Of a DNA stretch of 64,000 nt, positions 1 to 8,524 are shown in pieces. Positions within the stretch are counted from its first letter, which is position 1. Each line of letters starts with the position of its first letter. The notes beneath the pieces were generated by a model. The model was not told the DNA's origin and did not search any database. It saw only the letters and a program-made list of their open reading frames with translations. A program made the translations under genes and the position numbers. The stretch is from Candidatus Dadabacteria bacterium (GTDB taxonomy: Bacteria; Desulfobacterota_D; UBA1144; Nemesobacterales; Nemesobacteraceae), in the NCBI GenBank assembly GCA_951812945.1, contig CATOTB010000001.1, forward strand, positions 862,198 through 926,197. The letters are read 5' to 3'.

Positions 1-413
1 CGCAGGTCTTTTCCAGACTGGCGCTTGTCCGCATTGCTGGCGCGGACCCGCAGATGCAGTTTATCCATCTGGACGACCTGCTGGAAGCGTTGGAGCTTTG
101 CTTGCTGGAGCCCGTGCCCGGCGTGTTCAATGTCACCGGAGAGGGCACCATTACCCGCAGCGAGATCGCGCGCATTGCGGGTCGCCACCCGGTGGCCATG
201 CCAGCGTCGCTTCTCGCGCTCATTGCACAGGTGACGTGGATGCTGCGACTGCAGAGCGACTCGCCTGCGTGTGGCCTCGCGATGGCGCGATGGCCGTGGG
301 TGGCCAGCAACGAGAAACTGGCGCGCGAGACCGGGTTTCGTCCGCGGTACACCTCGCGGGAGGTGCTCATCAGCTCGGCGCTGGCGGCCAACAGGGGGGC
401 AACAATCCCTTAA
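1..413 (+). CDS. NAD-dependent epimerase/dehydratase (SDR), C-terminal fragment
   Basis: The frame is open from the left edge (codons in phase with base 3) to TAA at 411-413, so only about 136 C-terminal residues are present. The segment QFIHLDDLLEAL followed by GVFNVTGEG and a final SNEKLARETGFRPRYTS stretch is typical of the distal part of extended SDR nucleotide-sugar epimerases. There the substrate-binding lobe ends with a helix positioning 'the residues that read as a new lineage'. The catalytic YxxxK and the Rossmann glycine motif lie outside the window, so the substrate is unknown. By eye this segment is clearly richer in G and C than the genes that follow, which could mean transfer or an assembly join. 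Confidence 0.75.
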   Translation, partial: QVFSRLALVRIAGADPQMQFIHLDDLLEALELCLLEPVPGVFNVTGEGTITRSEIARIAGRHPVAMPASLLALIAQVTWMLRLQSDSPACGLAMARWPWVASNEKLARETGFRPRYTSREVLISSALAANRGATIP

Positions 414-559
414 TTTCCGGTCAGGAGATATCTGCCTTCTCAGGGGAATAACAACTGAGGTCGTATCAGAAGCAAGCCTTCTCTGGCACGGTTTGTCATG
501 TTGAGTATACTTGCCGTTTGAGTAACATTACCGCCACTCATTGATTTTCGGAGGCTAAA

Positions 560-1561
560 GTGAGTTCAAGACCCATTCTGGTTACAGGAGACAGACCGAC
601 AGGAAAACTTCATCTGGGCCACCTAGTGGGTTCGCTTCAAAACCGTGTCAGGTTCCAGAGCGAATACGACTGCTTTTTTCTGGTTGCCAACCTCCACATG
701 CTGACCACGCATTACGACAGGGCTGTCGAGGTTGAGGAAAACACGATCGAGATGGTGTGCGACTGGCTTTCGGTGGGAATGGACCCTGAGTGCTCAGTTT
801 TCTACGTTCAGTCCCAGGTGCCGCAGATAACGGAACTCTTTACCATACTCTCGATGCTCTGCCCGGTTCCGAGGCTTCAGAGAATCCCTACTCTTAAAGA
901 GAAAATTCAGGACATGGGAGTGGGGGACAACTATTCAGCCGGGCTTCTAGGATATCCCGTGCTCATGGCGGCCGACATACTGATGTTCCGGGCGACCAAG
1001 GTTCCGGTGGGTGAGGATCAGCTTAGTCACGTGGAACTCACCAGGGAACTTGCCAGAAGGTTTAATTTTCTCTACGGCGACTACTTCGGGGAACCTGAAC
1101 CGCTTATAAGCAAGGCATCGCGCCTTGTGGGCACTGACGGGAACAGGAAGATGAGCAAGAGCCTTAATAACTGCATATACCTTAGCGACAGCGAAAAAGA
1201 GGTTGAGCGCAAGGTAAGGAGCATGTATACCGACCCTAAGAGAATAAGGGCCGATATACCGGGTACCGTGGAAGGCAACCCGGTTTTTATCTATCACGAT
1301 CTTTTCAACGAGGATGCCGGGGAGGTAGAGGATCTCAAGGACCGCTACAGAACCGGAAACGTCGGGGACGTAGAGGTAAAGAAAAAACTCGCCCGCGCCA
1401 TAAACCTTCTCCTTGAACCCATCAGGGAAAAAAGAGCGCAGTACGAAAAAAGGACGGATGAGGTAAGGGACATACTCCGCGAGGGAACTCTCAAGGCGAA
1501 ACAAGTAGCCGAAGAGAACATGGAAGAGATAAAGGAGAAGGTTGGTCTTTTCCGTACTTAA
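560..1561 (+). CDS. trpS: Tryptophanyl-tRNA synthetase
   Basis: Charges tRNA-Trp with tryptophan in the cytoplasm. It is a 333-residue class I synthetase, the usual length. The HIGH-type signature is HLGH at residues 18-21 after TGDRPTGKL, and the KMSKS loop is intact at residues 197-201 (RKMSKS). The start is GTG at 560, chosen because GGAGG lies about 6 bases upstream and the family N-terminus ([12 protein letters not shown]) begins there. It stands alone, about 100 bp ahead of the riboflavin/tryptophan cluster, which has its own promoter. Confidence 0.96.
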   Translation: MSSRPILVTGDRPTGKLHLGHLVGSLQNRVRFQSEYDCFFLVANLHMLTTHYDRAVEVEENTIEMVCDWLSVGMDPECSVFYVQSQVPQITELFTILSMLCPVPRLQRIPTLKEKIQDMGVGDNYSAGLLGYPVLMAADILMFRATKVPVGEDQLSHVELTRELARRFNFLYGDYFGEPEPLISKASRLVGTDGNRKMSKSLNNCIYLSDSEKEVERKVRSMYTDPKRIRADIPGTVEGNPVFIYHDLFNEDAGEVEDLKDRYRTGNVGDVEVKKKLARAINLLLEPIREKRAQYEKRTDEVRDILREGTLKAKQVAEENMEEIKEKVGLFRT

Positions 1562-1576
1562 AAAACCGCGTGTTTG

Positions 1577-1604
1577 TTGACAGAAACGCCATCTGTTCTA
1601 TATT
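1577..1604 (+). promoter_or_regulatory. Sigma-70-type promoter for the ribBX-ribH-nusB-trpDC cluster
   Basis: TTGACA at 1577-1582 and TATATT at 1599-1604 are separated by 16 bp. The predicted transcript starts about 50 bp before the ATG at 1662, too short to hold an FMN riboswitch. Prediction from sequence only. Confidence 0.6.
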
Positions 1605-1661
1605 CTGCTTAAAGCAACAGTTCGTATTGTGATCTTTCTCACTACGGAAGAGGATATATAG

Positions 1662-2861
1662 ATGAACTCCATTGAAGAGATTCTTGACGACGTAAAACAG
1701 GGCAAACTCGTAATACTTGTTGATGACGAGGACAGGGAGAACGAGGGAGATTTCGTAATACCCGCGGAGAAGGCTACCGCCGAAATGATCAACTTCATGG
1801 CCACTCACGGCCGTGGCCTGATCTGTCTCTCCCTTACCCAGGAAGACGCCGACCGCCTGGCGCTTCAGCCTATTAAGCCCGAGTACAACGAAGCTCCCGA
1901 ACACACGGCTTTCACCGTTCCCATAGACGCGAAAAAAGGGGTTACGACCGGCATATCGACTCACGACAGGGCCTCAACTATAAAGCAGGCGATATCCGAA
2001 GATTCAAGGCCGGAGGATTTCGTGCGTCCCGGACACATTTTTCCGCTGATAGCTAAAAAAGGCGGGGTGCTTGTCCGCGCCGGACACACGGAAGGCTCGG
2101 TTGACATATCACGGCTCGCGGGTTTCCGCCCCACGTCGGTTATCTGCGAAATAATGAAGGAAAACGGCGATATGGCGCGCCTTGAGGATCTGATGGCTTT
2201 CTCGGAGAGGCACGGCATAAAGATTGCTACTATTGCAGATCTCATAAGGTACAGGATAGGCAAGGAGAGCTTCGTGCGCAGGGTGGCCGAAGCGGAAGTG
2301 CCTACCGAGTACGGAGTTTTCCGAACCATCGCTTTTGAAAATGAAATAGACGGCCTCCAGCACATGGCTTTTGTCAAGGGGAAACCCAGTTCCGATGAGG
2401 ACACGCTTGTAAGGATGCATTCCGACTGCATTATAAGCGATGTCTTCGGTTCGCTTTACTGCCACAGCAGGGCAAAGCTTATCCAGTCCCTTAAGATGAT
2501 AGAGGCAAGCGGTTCCGGGATTGTTGTCTACATAAACCAGGAGTCAAGCAACGGGGGATTCGCGAAGAAGATAACGCGCTACTCCGATGGAAAGATCGGA
2601 GAGGCGTCCGCGCCGGTTCCGGAAAGACAGGAACTCAAGGCGGAACTCAGGCATTACGGAGTCGGAGCGCAGATACTCAGGGATCTGGGAGTGCGCGATA
2701 TAAGGCTTCTTACCAACAACCCGATAAAGGTAAAGGGTCTTGAAGGATTCGGACTCAGGATAGTCGGAAGCGTTCCCGTAGACATTTCGGATTACAGGGA
2801 AAAGGAAATTGCAATAGGAAAAAGCGCTGATTACGGTAATATTCTTTCCATATCAAAATAA
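1662..2861 (+). CDS. ribBX: 3,4-dihydroxy-2-butanone-4-phosphate synthase with degenerate GTP cyclohydrolase II domain (RibBX-type)
   Basis: The N-terminal half (about residues 1-200) is a DHBP synthase making the four-carbon precursor of riboflavin from ribulose 5-phosphate; the acidic DDEDRENEGDF loop is intact at 21-31. The C-terminal half (about 205-375) is shaped like GTP cyclohydrolase II but lacks key residues. The zinc motif, normally C...CDCG, is C256...CHSR, so the third cysteine position is Ser269. The EGRGIGL loop has become ESSNGGF (294-300). Arg330 and the TNNP stretch remain. This pattern matches the RibBX variant known from Shewanella and other Proteobacteria, whose C-terminal domain has no cyclohydrolase activity. 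A separate ribA must then exist elsewhere (inference). ribH follows after 11 bp. Confidence 0.9.
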   Translation: MNSIEEILDDVKQGKLVILVDDEDRENEGDFVIPAEKATAEMINFMATHGRGLICLSLTQEDADRLALQPIKPEYNEAPEHTAFTVPIDAKKGVTTGISTHDRASTIKQAISEDSRPEDFVRPGHIFPLIAKKGGVLVRAGHTEGSVDISRLAGFRPTSVICEIMKENGDMARLEDLMAFSERHGIKIATIADLIRYRIGKESFVRRVAEAEVPTEYGVFRTIAFENEIDGLQHMAFVKGKPSSDEDTLVRMHSDCIISDVFGSLYCHSRAKLIQSLKMIEASGSGIVVYINQESSNGGFAKKITRYSDGKIGEASAPVPERQELKAELRHYGVGAQILRDLGVRDIRLLTNNPIKVKGLEGFGLRIVGSVPVDISDYREKEIAIGKSADYGNILSISK

Positions 2862-2872
2862 GAGGGGAGCAG

Positions 2873-3340
2873 ATGCCTGAAACAATAGAAGGAAAACTGA
2901 GCGCCGGGAAGTTCCGCTTCGCCATCGTATCAAGCAGGGTCAACAGTTTTGTCACGACCCCGATGACGGAGGGAGCGATTGACACCCTCGTTCGCCACGG
3001 CGCGAGCGACAGGTCAATAGACGTGATAAAGGTGCCGGGCTCCTTCGAGGTGCCTTTGGCGGTGAAAAAGGCGGCGCTGTCAGGAAAATACGATGCTGTT
3101 GTGGCGATCGGGGCCATAATAAGGGGACAGACTTCCCATTTTGATTTTCTAGCTTCGCAGGTGACAAAGGATCTCTCCGCAGTCGCACTTGAGACCGGAG
3201 TACCCGTCTGCTGCGGCGTGATAACCACGGAAACCACCGAGCAGGCTATTGAGAGGGCCGGGGTCAAGGCAGGAAACAGGGGAAGCGAGGCTGCACTTAG
3301 CGCTCTTGAGATGGTAAATCTCATAAAAGCGCTTTCCTGA
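2873..3340 (+). CDS. ribH: 6,7-dimethyl-8-ribityllumazine synthase
   Basis: Condenses the butanone phosphate made by the preceding enzyme with the ribityl pyrimidine to give lumazine, the penultimate step to riboflavin. It is 155 residues, the usual subunit length. The signature RGQTSHFDF includes the catalytic histidine (His89), and the PGSFEVP substrate loop lies near residues 55-61. ATG at 2873 has GAGGGGAG upstream. It forms the operon ribBX-ribH-nusB, a common bacterial gene order. Confidence 0.96.
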   Translation: MPETIEGKLSAGKFRFAIVSSRVNSFVTTPMTEGAIDTLVRHGASDRSIDVIKVPGSFEVPLAVKKAALSGKYDAVVAIGAIIRGQTSHFDFLASQVTKDLSAVALETGVPVCCGVITTETTEQAIERAGVKAGNRGSEAALSALEMVNLIKALS

Positions 3341-3348
3341 TTTTCCAG

Positions 3349-3804
3349 ATGGGGAAGAGAAGGTTATCAAGAACAACCGCCCTTCAGTTTCTCTACCAGG
3401 TTGATTCTGCGTCCGCAGACAGATCTCCCAAACCAACTGACCCGGGTTCCGATTTTGAATCGTTCTGTTCATTTCATCACAAGACGGCAGACCGTGAAAT
3501 GCTCGAATTTGCGTCTCTGCTCTGCCGGGGTGTTCTTGAGAATCTTGATACCATAGACGGCATCTTAAACGGGTGTTCTGAGCACTGGAAAGTATCGAGA
3601 ATGTCCACAGTAGACAGGAACATTCTGCGCCTCTCGGTTTACGAAATGGCTTTCTTGAGCGATATACCTCTGCCTGTTACTATAAACGAAGCGATCGAGG
3701 TGGCTAAGGAGTTCGGGTCGGAGACCTCCGCAGCGTTTGTAAACGGTATTCTCGATAAGATCGGAAAAGGTATGGAAAAAGGCGAGTTCGGCAATGATAA
3801 GTGA
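3349..3804 (+). CDS. nusB: Transcription antitermination factor NusB
   Basis: All-helical RNA-binding partner of NusE/S10 in rRNA antitermination. It is 151 residues, slightly longer than E. coli NusB. It starts with the typical basic segment (KRRLSRTTALQFLYQ) and ends with the family signature (INEAIEVAKEFGSETSAAFVNGILDK). The start is ATG 3349, 8 bp after ribH. Its end overlaps trpD by 11 bp, indicating translational coupling. The ribH-nusB pairing is conserved in many bacteria. Confidence 0.95.
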   Translation: MGKRRLSRTTALQFLYQVDSASADRSPKPTDPGSDFESFCSFHHKTADREMLEFASLLCRGVLENLDTIDGILNGCSEHWKVSRMSTVDRNILRLSVYEMAFLSDIPLPVTINEAIEVAKEFGSETSAAFVNGILDKIGKGMEKGEFGNDK

Positions 3805-4813
3805 AGTGATTTCGAAACTTGTGAAAGGCGGGGATCTTTCGGAAAAAGAGGTAACCGCGGTTTTTGACCTTATGATGGAGGGAGAACTTCCCGAGAGCCA
3901 GATGGCCGCCTTTCTCACGGCGCTTCGCATGAAGGGGGAAACCGTTTCCGAGATAACCGGTGTTGCGAAAGCCCTTTTGAGTAAGGCCGAAAAGATAGAC
4001 TGCGACCGGGAAACCGCCGTGGATCTCTGCGGAACCGGCGGAGACGGGAGCGGGACGTTTAACATATCCACCACCGCGGCTTTCATAGTCTCCGGTGCCG
4101 GAGTCACGGTCGCAAAACACGGGAACAGGTCGGTCTCAAGCCCGGTCGGAAGCGCAGATGTGCTTGAAGCGCTGGGAGTGAAAATAGGTATTTCACCGGC
4201 TCTGGCACAAAAATGCCTTTCGGAAGCGGGAATAGCCTTTCTTTTCGCTCCCGTATATCACCCCGCCATGAGAAACGTCGCCAAGTGCAGAAAAGATCTC
4301 GGGATAAGAACCGTTTTCAACCTGATAGGACCCGTGGTAAATCCCGCGGGCGTTAGGAACCAGGTCATGGGAGTATACTCCCCGCACCTTCTCGTTCCTG
4401 TAGCCGAGGTGCTTAAAAACCTGGGTTCGCGAAACGTCATGATGGTTCACGGCGAGGGTTGCGTGGACGAGATAACCGTTACGGGAGGGACAAGGGTGGC
4501 TGAACTTCGCGACGGTGAAATCCGCGAGTACGGTCTGCGTCCCGAGGATTTTGCCCTGAAAACCTGTTCCCCCGAAGAACTCGTGGGCGGCGGGAGCGCG
4601 GATGAAAATGCCGAGATAACCCTTTCAGTGCTTAGGGGAGGGGAGAAGGGCGCAAAGACGGACGCGAGTCTTCTTAACGCGATGGCGGCCATATACGTCT
4701 CGGGCAAGGTGGCGAGCCTCGCGGAAGCGCTCCTGCTGGCCGAAGACTCACTTTCAAGCGGTGCCGCCCTCGGAAAGCTTGAGATGCTCGTTGAAATTAC
4801 TAACCGGGACTAG
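3794..4813 (+). CDS. trpD: Anthranilate phosphoribosyltransferase
   Basis: Transfers phosphoribose from PRPP to anthranilate, the second step of tryptophan synthesis. It is 339 residues, standard for a monofunctional TrpD. The PRPP/anthranilate motifs are clear: CGTGGDGSGTFNIST near 77-91, then KHGNRSVSSPVGSADVLEALG. The start overlaps the end of nusB. trpC follows directly. No trpE, trpG, trpF, trpB or trpA is present in the window, so the pathway genes are split. Confidence 0.96.
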   Translation: MISEVISKLVKGGDLSEKEVTAVFDLMMEGELPESQMAAFLTALRMKGETVSEITGVAKALLSKAEKIDCDRETAVDLCGTGGDGSGTFNISTTAAFIVSGAGVTVAKHGNRSVSSPVGSADVLEALGVKIGISPALAQKCLSEAGIAFLFAPVYHPAMRNVAKCRKDLGIRTVFNLIGPVVNPAGVRNQVMGVYSPHLLVPVAEVLKNLGSRNVMMVHGEGCVDEITVTGGTRVAELRDGEIREYGLRPEDFALKTCSPEELVGGGSADENAEITLSVLRGGEKGAKTDASLLNAMAAIYVSGKVASLAEALLLAEDSLSSGAALGKLEMLVEITNRD

Positions 4814-4817
4814 CCGA

Positions 4818-5591
4818 ATGATCCTTGATGATATAGTCGCGTATAAAAAACAGGAACTGAAAGAGGCGAAAAAAAAACTTCCTCTGAAGGAACTTGTGTC
4901 TGCTGCCGCAGAGGTTTCCCCGGCCATTGATTTTGCGGATCTTCACGCAAGGACTCCAGGAGTGAAAATAATATCGGAGATAAAAAAAGCGTCTCCTTCC
5001 AGGGGGATCATAAGGGATGATTTCGATCATTTCTCTATTGCCCGGGAGTATGAGGACTCGGGTGCCTTCGCTCTCTCGGTCCTGACGGACCGCAAGTTTT
5101 TCGAGGGTGATATTTCCTACCTCTCCGATATAAGGGCTCACTCGGCGCTTCCCATTCTGAGAAAGGATTTCACTATAGACCCTTACCAGGTCTATGAGGC
5201 AAGGTGCCACGGGGCCGATCTCGTGCTTTTAATAGTCGCAGTTTTAGACCGCGGAAAAATAGAGGAATATCTTTCTCTCGCGCGTTCCCTCGGGATGAAC
5301 TGTATCGTGGAAGTTCACGGCGAGAGAGAACTTGAGACCGCCCTTTTGGCAGGAAGCGAAATAATCGGCATAAACAACAGGGACCTCAGGACGTTTGATG
5401 TTTCGCTTGACACCTCGAAGAGGCTCTCCGGCATGGTGCCGGAGGGAAAAATCCTAATAAGCGAAAGCGGCATATCGTCGGTCAAGGACATGGATGGACT
5501 TATGGCCTGCGGTATAGATACTTTTCTTATAGGAGAAACGTTTATGAAGGCGAGGAGTCCGGGGGAGGCACTTCGCGGTTTTCTTTGCTGA
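4818..5591 (+). CDS. trpC: Indole-3-glycerol phosphate synthase
   Basis: Closes the indole ring in tryptophan synthesis. It is a 257-residue TIM barrel. The family's N-terminal MILDDIVAYKKQEL and the catalytic KIISEIKKASPSRG segment (about residues 53-66) are present, followed by LRKDF and the late SESGI phosphate loop. ATG 4818 was chosen because the IGPS N-terminus begins exactly there; an in-frame start further upstream lies inside trpD. It is 4 bp after trpD. Confidence 0.96.
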   Translation: MILDDIVAYKKQELKEAKKKLPLKELVSAAAEVSPAIDFADLHARTPGVKIISEIKKASPSRGIIRDDFDHFSIAREYEDSGAFALSVLTDRKFFEGDISYLSDIRAHSALPILRKDFTIDPYQVYEARCHGADLVLLIVAVLDRGKIEEYLSLARSLGMNCIVEVHGERELETALLAGSEIIGINNRDLRTFDVSLDTSKRLSGMVPEGKILISESGISSVKDMDGLMACGIDTFLIGETFMKARSPGEALRGFLC

Positions 5592-5935
5592 TGGGGTCTT
5601 TGTGGAACATGAGAAGAGAAGGAAGAAAAAGACCTTGGCTGGCGGTTCTGCTGTCCCTTTTTTTCCCGGGGCTGGGTCAGCTTTACAACGGGCAGTTTAC
5701 TAAGGCCGTATCGATATTCGCCATCGTCATTGTAGTGAACGCCCTTTCGCGCGAGCCGCTTGAGGTCTTCTTTGAGTTTGCGGACACTTCCACGCTTGAG
5801 GATCTTCCCCGTGCTACACTTACCTTGGTTGTGGGGTATTCTCTTGCGACGCTTTTTATTGCGGGGATTTCAATTTACGACGCGAACGTAACGGCCAAGA
5901 AAATAAACCTGGAAATTGACGAAAAACAGCTTTAA
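5591..5935 (+). CDS. Small membrane protein of the TM2/DUF5683-like kind
   Basis: About 114 residues. A basic N-terminus (RREGRKRP) leads into a hydrophobic segment with SLFFPGLGQLYNGQ, the signature of TM2-like and DUF5683-like membrane proteins, then two further hydrophobic segments (about 40-58 and 85-105). The ATG at 5591 overlaps the TGA of trpC by one base, so it is probably co-translated; ATG 5609 is an alternative start. The function of this family is not established. The ending is polar (NLEIDEKQL). Confidence 0.65.
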   Translation: MGSLWNMRREGRKRPWLAVLLSLFFPGLGQLYNGQFTKAVSIFAIVIVVNALSREPLEVFFEFADTSTLEDLPRATLTLVVGYSLATLFIAGISIYDANVTAKKINLEIDEKQL

Positions 5936-5950
5936 GGAGGAAAAAGGCAG

Positions 5951-6463
5951 ATGGAAAGAGACGACGCTGTAAAAATGAAGGGCAATCCGATCACGCTTAT
6001 AGGCCCTGAACTCAAAAAGGGCGATCAGGCTCCCGATTTCAGGTGCATGGAGGCTTTTGGGAGTGAGATAGACCTCGGGAGTTTTGGTGACGACGTAAAG
6101 GTTTTCAACGTCGTGGTTTCGGTAGACACTCCGGTCTGCGATGTTCAGATAAGGAGGTTCAATGAGGAAGCCGCGGGGCTTTCTGACTCGGTACAGATAA
6201 TAACGATGAGCATGGATCTTCCGTTTGCGCAGAGCCGCTATTGCGCAGCTGCCGAAGTAGAGAGGGTAAGAACGGCATCTGATTACCAGTACGCTTCTTT
6301 CGGCGAGGCCTACGGGGTGCTTATAAAGGAGAACCGTCTTCTTGCCCGCGCGATTTTTGTTGTGGGTCCCGATAACACGCTCGCTCATGTTGAATACGTA
6401 GGCGATATAGTGAACGAGCCCGATTACGAAGCGGCGCTTGCGGCGATAAGATCAATAGGATAG
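5951..6463 (+). CDS. tpx: Thiol peroxidase (atypical 2-Cys peroxiredoxin)
   Basis: Reduces hydrogen peroxide and organic peroxides using thioredoxin. It is 170 residues. The peroxidatic cysteine lies in SVDTPVCD (Cys63) and the resolving cysteine in SRYC (Cys98), the spacing expected of Tpx. AAGGAGG is placed well before ATG 5951. It sits 16 bp after the small membrane protein and 660 bp before a second, BCP-type peroxiredoxin. Confidence 0.95.
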   Translation: MERDDAVKMKGNPITLIGPELKKGDQAPDFRCMEAFGSEIDLGSFGDDVKVFNVVVSVDTPVCDVQIRRFNEEAAGLSDSVQIITMSMDLPFAQSRYCAAAEVERVRTASDYQYASFGEAYGVLIKENRLLARAIFVVGPDNTLAHVEYVGDIVNEPDYEAALAAIRSIG

Positions 6464-6478
6464 GGGAGAGGACCGATA

Positions 6479-6736
6479 ATGGAGCTTATTGGACTGGCGA
6501 TTGCGTTTATAGTCGCTTTCTGGGTCTACTCGGACGCGAAAAACAGGGGCAAGACTACAAAGAAGGCGTTTTTGTGGTTTCTCGGCGTGTTCTTCATCCT
6601 CATACTGTTTCTGCCGCTATGGCTTATCACGAGGCCCAAGGTAAAGCTTTGCCCTCACTGCGGTGAATACTACGAATACGGAGAGTCGGATATCTTTTGT
6701 CCCAGATGCGGTGTTGAGTTACAGGGTGGGGAATGA
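6479..6736 (+). CDS. Small membrane protein with C-terminal zinc ribbon
   Basis: 85 residues: two short hydrophobic stretches (about 2-18 and 29-48) separated by a basic turn (SDAKNRGKTTKK), then a zinc ribbon CPHCGEYYEY...CPRCGVEL with two CxxC knuckles. The architecture resembles many uncharacterised bacterial zinc-ribbon membrane proteins; no specific function can be assigned. It starts 15 bp after tpx, with GGGGAGAGG upstream. Confidence 0.7.
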   Translation: MELIGLAIAFIVAFWVYSDAKNRGKTTKKAFLWFLGVFFILILFLPLWLITRPKVKLCPHCGEYYEYGESDIFCPRCGVELQGGE

Positions 6737-6763
6737 TACCCTTAAGTTAAGGTATCCGTTTTG

Positions 6764-7087
6764 ATGAACGAGGCGACTGAAAAACCAGAAGTTACTGAAG
6801 ATGACGTGATGGATGTGCTCGGCGATATATACGATCCCGAGATACCGATAGATATAGTCAATCTGGGTCTTGTTTATAAGGTTGCCGTGGAAGGTTCCCA
6901 GGTGAATATCGATATGACGATGACCTCTCCCGGATGTCCCGCCGCAACGCAGATAGTTGCCGAGGCCAAGTACCTTGTCGAGGAGATTGAGGGGGTCTCC
7001 GAGGTGAACGTCGAGATTGTCTGGGATCCGCCTTGGGATCCGGGGAAAATGAGCGAGGCGGCAAAGGAAAGCCTGGGGATGTTCTGA
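6764..7087 (+). CDS. MIP18/DUF59 family protein (SufT/PaaD-like iron-sulfur assembly factor)
   Basis: 107 residues matching the MIP18 (DUF59) fold. It has DVLGDIYDPEIPIDIVNLGLVY at the start, then TMTSPGCPAA with the conserved cysteine, and a WDPPWDP ending. Family members named SufT help mature Fe-S proteins, and PaaD acts in ring-hydroxylase maturation; here the setting between two peroxiredoxins favours an Fe-S role (inference). ATG 6764 is preferred over the TTG one codon upstream. Confidence 0.88.
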   Translation: MNEATEKPEVTEDDVMDVLGDIYDPEIPIDIVNLGLVYKVAVEGSQVNIDMTMTSPGCPAATQIVAEAKYLVEEIEGVSEVNVEIVWDPPWDPGKMSEAAKESLGMF

Positions 7088-7125
7088 TTGCCCGAGCTTT
7101 GCTGCCGTAACCAAAGAGGTCCGAA

Positions 7126-7584
7126 ATGGGAGAAAATCTTGAGATAGGGAGCCAGGCTCCTGATTTTGAAGCCGAAACCTACGGAGCGGAGAAGGTGAGG
7201 CTGAGCGACTTCTATTCGAAAGGGACCGTAGCGCTTTACTTCTATCCCAGGGACAACACTCCGGGCTGTACGAAGGAGGCCTGCTCGCTTCGCGACGCGG
7301 AGGAGGAACTTATGTCCCTTGGAGTGCAGGTTCTGGGGGTAAGCACAGACGGAGTAAAGTCTCATGAGAACTTCAGAAACAAGTTTTCACTCAATTTCCC
7401 GCTGCTGAGCGACAAAAGCAGGGAGATAGTGGATCTATACGGGGTAAGGAGCAAGTTCGATTCCGCCCGAAGGCTCACCTTCCTTATAGAAAAAGGTGGC
7501 AGGATAGCCCATATCTGGAAAAAGGTGAAGACCTCGTCTCACGCCGAAGAGATAACCGAGAAGGTAAGAGAACTGGGTCTTTAG
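7126..7584 (+). CDS. bcp: Thioredoxin-dependent peroxiredoxin, BCP/PrxQ type
   Basis: 152-residue peroxide-reducing enzyme. The peroxidatic Cys48 lies in RDNTPGCTKEAC and the probable resolving Cys53 is five residues later, the arrangement of 2-Cys BCP proteins. The N-terminus GSQAPDFEAET is typical. ATG 7126 is preceded by an AGAGG-like site. It lies 38 bp after the MIP18 gene and 19 bp before bioD. Confidence 0.95.
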   Translation: MGENLEIGSQAPDFEAETYGAEKVRLSDFYSKGTVALYFYPRDNTPGCTKEACSLRDAEEELMSLGVQVLGVSTDGVKSHENFRNKFSLNFPLLSDKSREIVDLYGVRSKFDSARRLTFLIEKGGRIAHIWKKVKTSSHAEEITEKVRELGL

Positions 7585-7603
7585 TTTCCCTGCCGCGAAT
7601 TTG

Positions 7604-8359
7604 ATGAAGAACCTTCCCAAAGCCGTTTTCATAACCGGTACCGATACGGGAGTGGGGAAAACCGCGGTTACCGCCGCGCTTGCAGCTCTTCTTCTGGAAA
7701 AAGGTTTTCTGACCGGGGTAATAAAGCCCTTTCAGACCGGGACGGAACTTGACGGTCTGAGTGACGCTGAATTCATCTACGGGTTTTTAGGAAGGGACTG
7801 CGTTCTGTCCGAGGTCTCCCCCTGCCGCCTGAAAGCTCCCCTCTCTCCTTGCCGTGCTGCCGAAATTGAAGGGATTAAAATCCCTCTGGATGACATAATA
7901 GAACATACGCGGGATTATATATCTCGAAACGACGTCACCCTGATTGAAGGCGCAGGAGGTCTCTGCGTGCCCGTTACAAAGAGCTATATGATGGCTGACC
8001 TAGCTGTTGATCTTGATGCCCCGATGGTTATCGTCGCGCGTCCGGGGCTCGGAACACTTAACCATACAGCCCTTTCGCTTGAGTACGCGAGGCAAAGAGG
8101 TGCACGTGTGCTCGGGGTCGTGATAAACGGTTTTCCGGAACCTGCGGATGTGGCATCAGCGACTAACCCGGCCGTCTTGAGGGATGTTTTTTCGGTGAAC
8201 ATACTCGGGGTGCTGCCCCTTTTGCCGGGGCTTGACGTCGAAGGCGGGTCCTCTTCGGAACTCGAGCGGGCAGGGGAAGACTGCTTTTCCCCGCTTTTCG
8301 GGGGGAAATTCTTGGCGGACACTTTTATAGAGGAGCTTTCGGAGGCAACGCGGGGATGA
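7604..8359 (+). CDS. bioD: Dethiobiotin synthetase
   Basis: ATP-dependent carboxylation of 7,8-diaminopelargonate to dethiobiotin, the penultimate biotin step. It is 251 residues from ATG 7604. The P-loop is GTDTGVGKT (about 12-20), with the EGAGGLCVPV catalytic stretch near residue 110 and VINGFP in the nucleotide-specificity region. No other biotin genes are in the window. It ends the cluster that began at ribBX. Confidence 0.94.
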   Translation: MKNLPKAVFITGTDTGVGKTAVTAALAALLLEKGFLTGVIKPFQTGTELDGLSDAEFIYGFLGRDCVLSEVSPCRLKAPLSPCRAAEIEGIKIPLDDIIEHTRDYISRNDVTLIEGAGGLCVPVTKSYMMADLAVDLDAPMVIVARPGLGTLNHTALSLEYARQRGARVLGVVINGFPEPADVASATNPAVLRDVFSVNILGVLPLLPGLDVEGGSSSELERAGEDCFSPLFGGKFLADTFIEELSEATRG

Positions 8360-8439
8360 TTTCTCCTGACCGTAATTAGTTGTCGCGGGGGTTTTTCCCT
8401 CTAGAATTTTGCGGTTTTTCCGATGCGGTCTCTGAATTC

Positions 8440-8467
8440 TTGACAGATTGGAAGAACTTGCTAATAA
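8440..8467 (+). promoter_or_regulatory. Predicted promoter of the alternative complex III operon
   Basis: TTGACA at 8440-8445 and an AT-rich TAATAA/AATAAT box beginning at 8462-8463 give a 16-17 bp spacer. It lies about 60 bp before actA. Prediction only. Confidence 0.5.
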
Positions 8468-8524
8468 TACTAGCCGATCAAACTTACTTCCTGATCAAAT
8501 AACCCGTTTTTAAGCAAGTTTAGG

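Noticed and set aside
947-1504. Long open frame antisense to trpS
   Set aside because: No ribosome site or family signature; trpS occupies the region.
1605-1661. FMN riboswitch upstream of ribBX
   Set aside because: Only about 50 bp separate the predicted transcript start and the ATG, with no RFN-like conserved stems.
4761-4817. Upstream start for trpC inside trpD
   Set aside because: The family N-terminus begins at ATG 4818; the extra codons would be shared with trpD without support.
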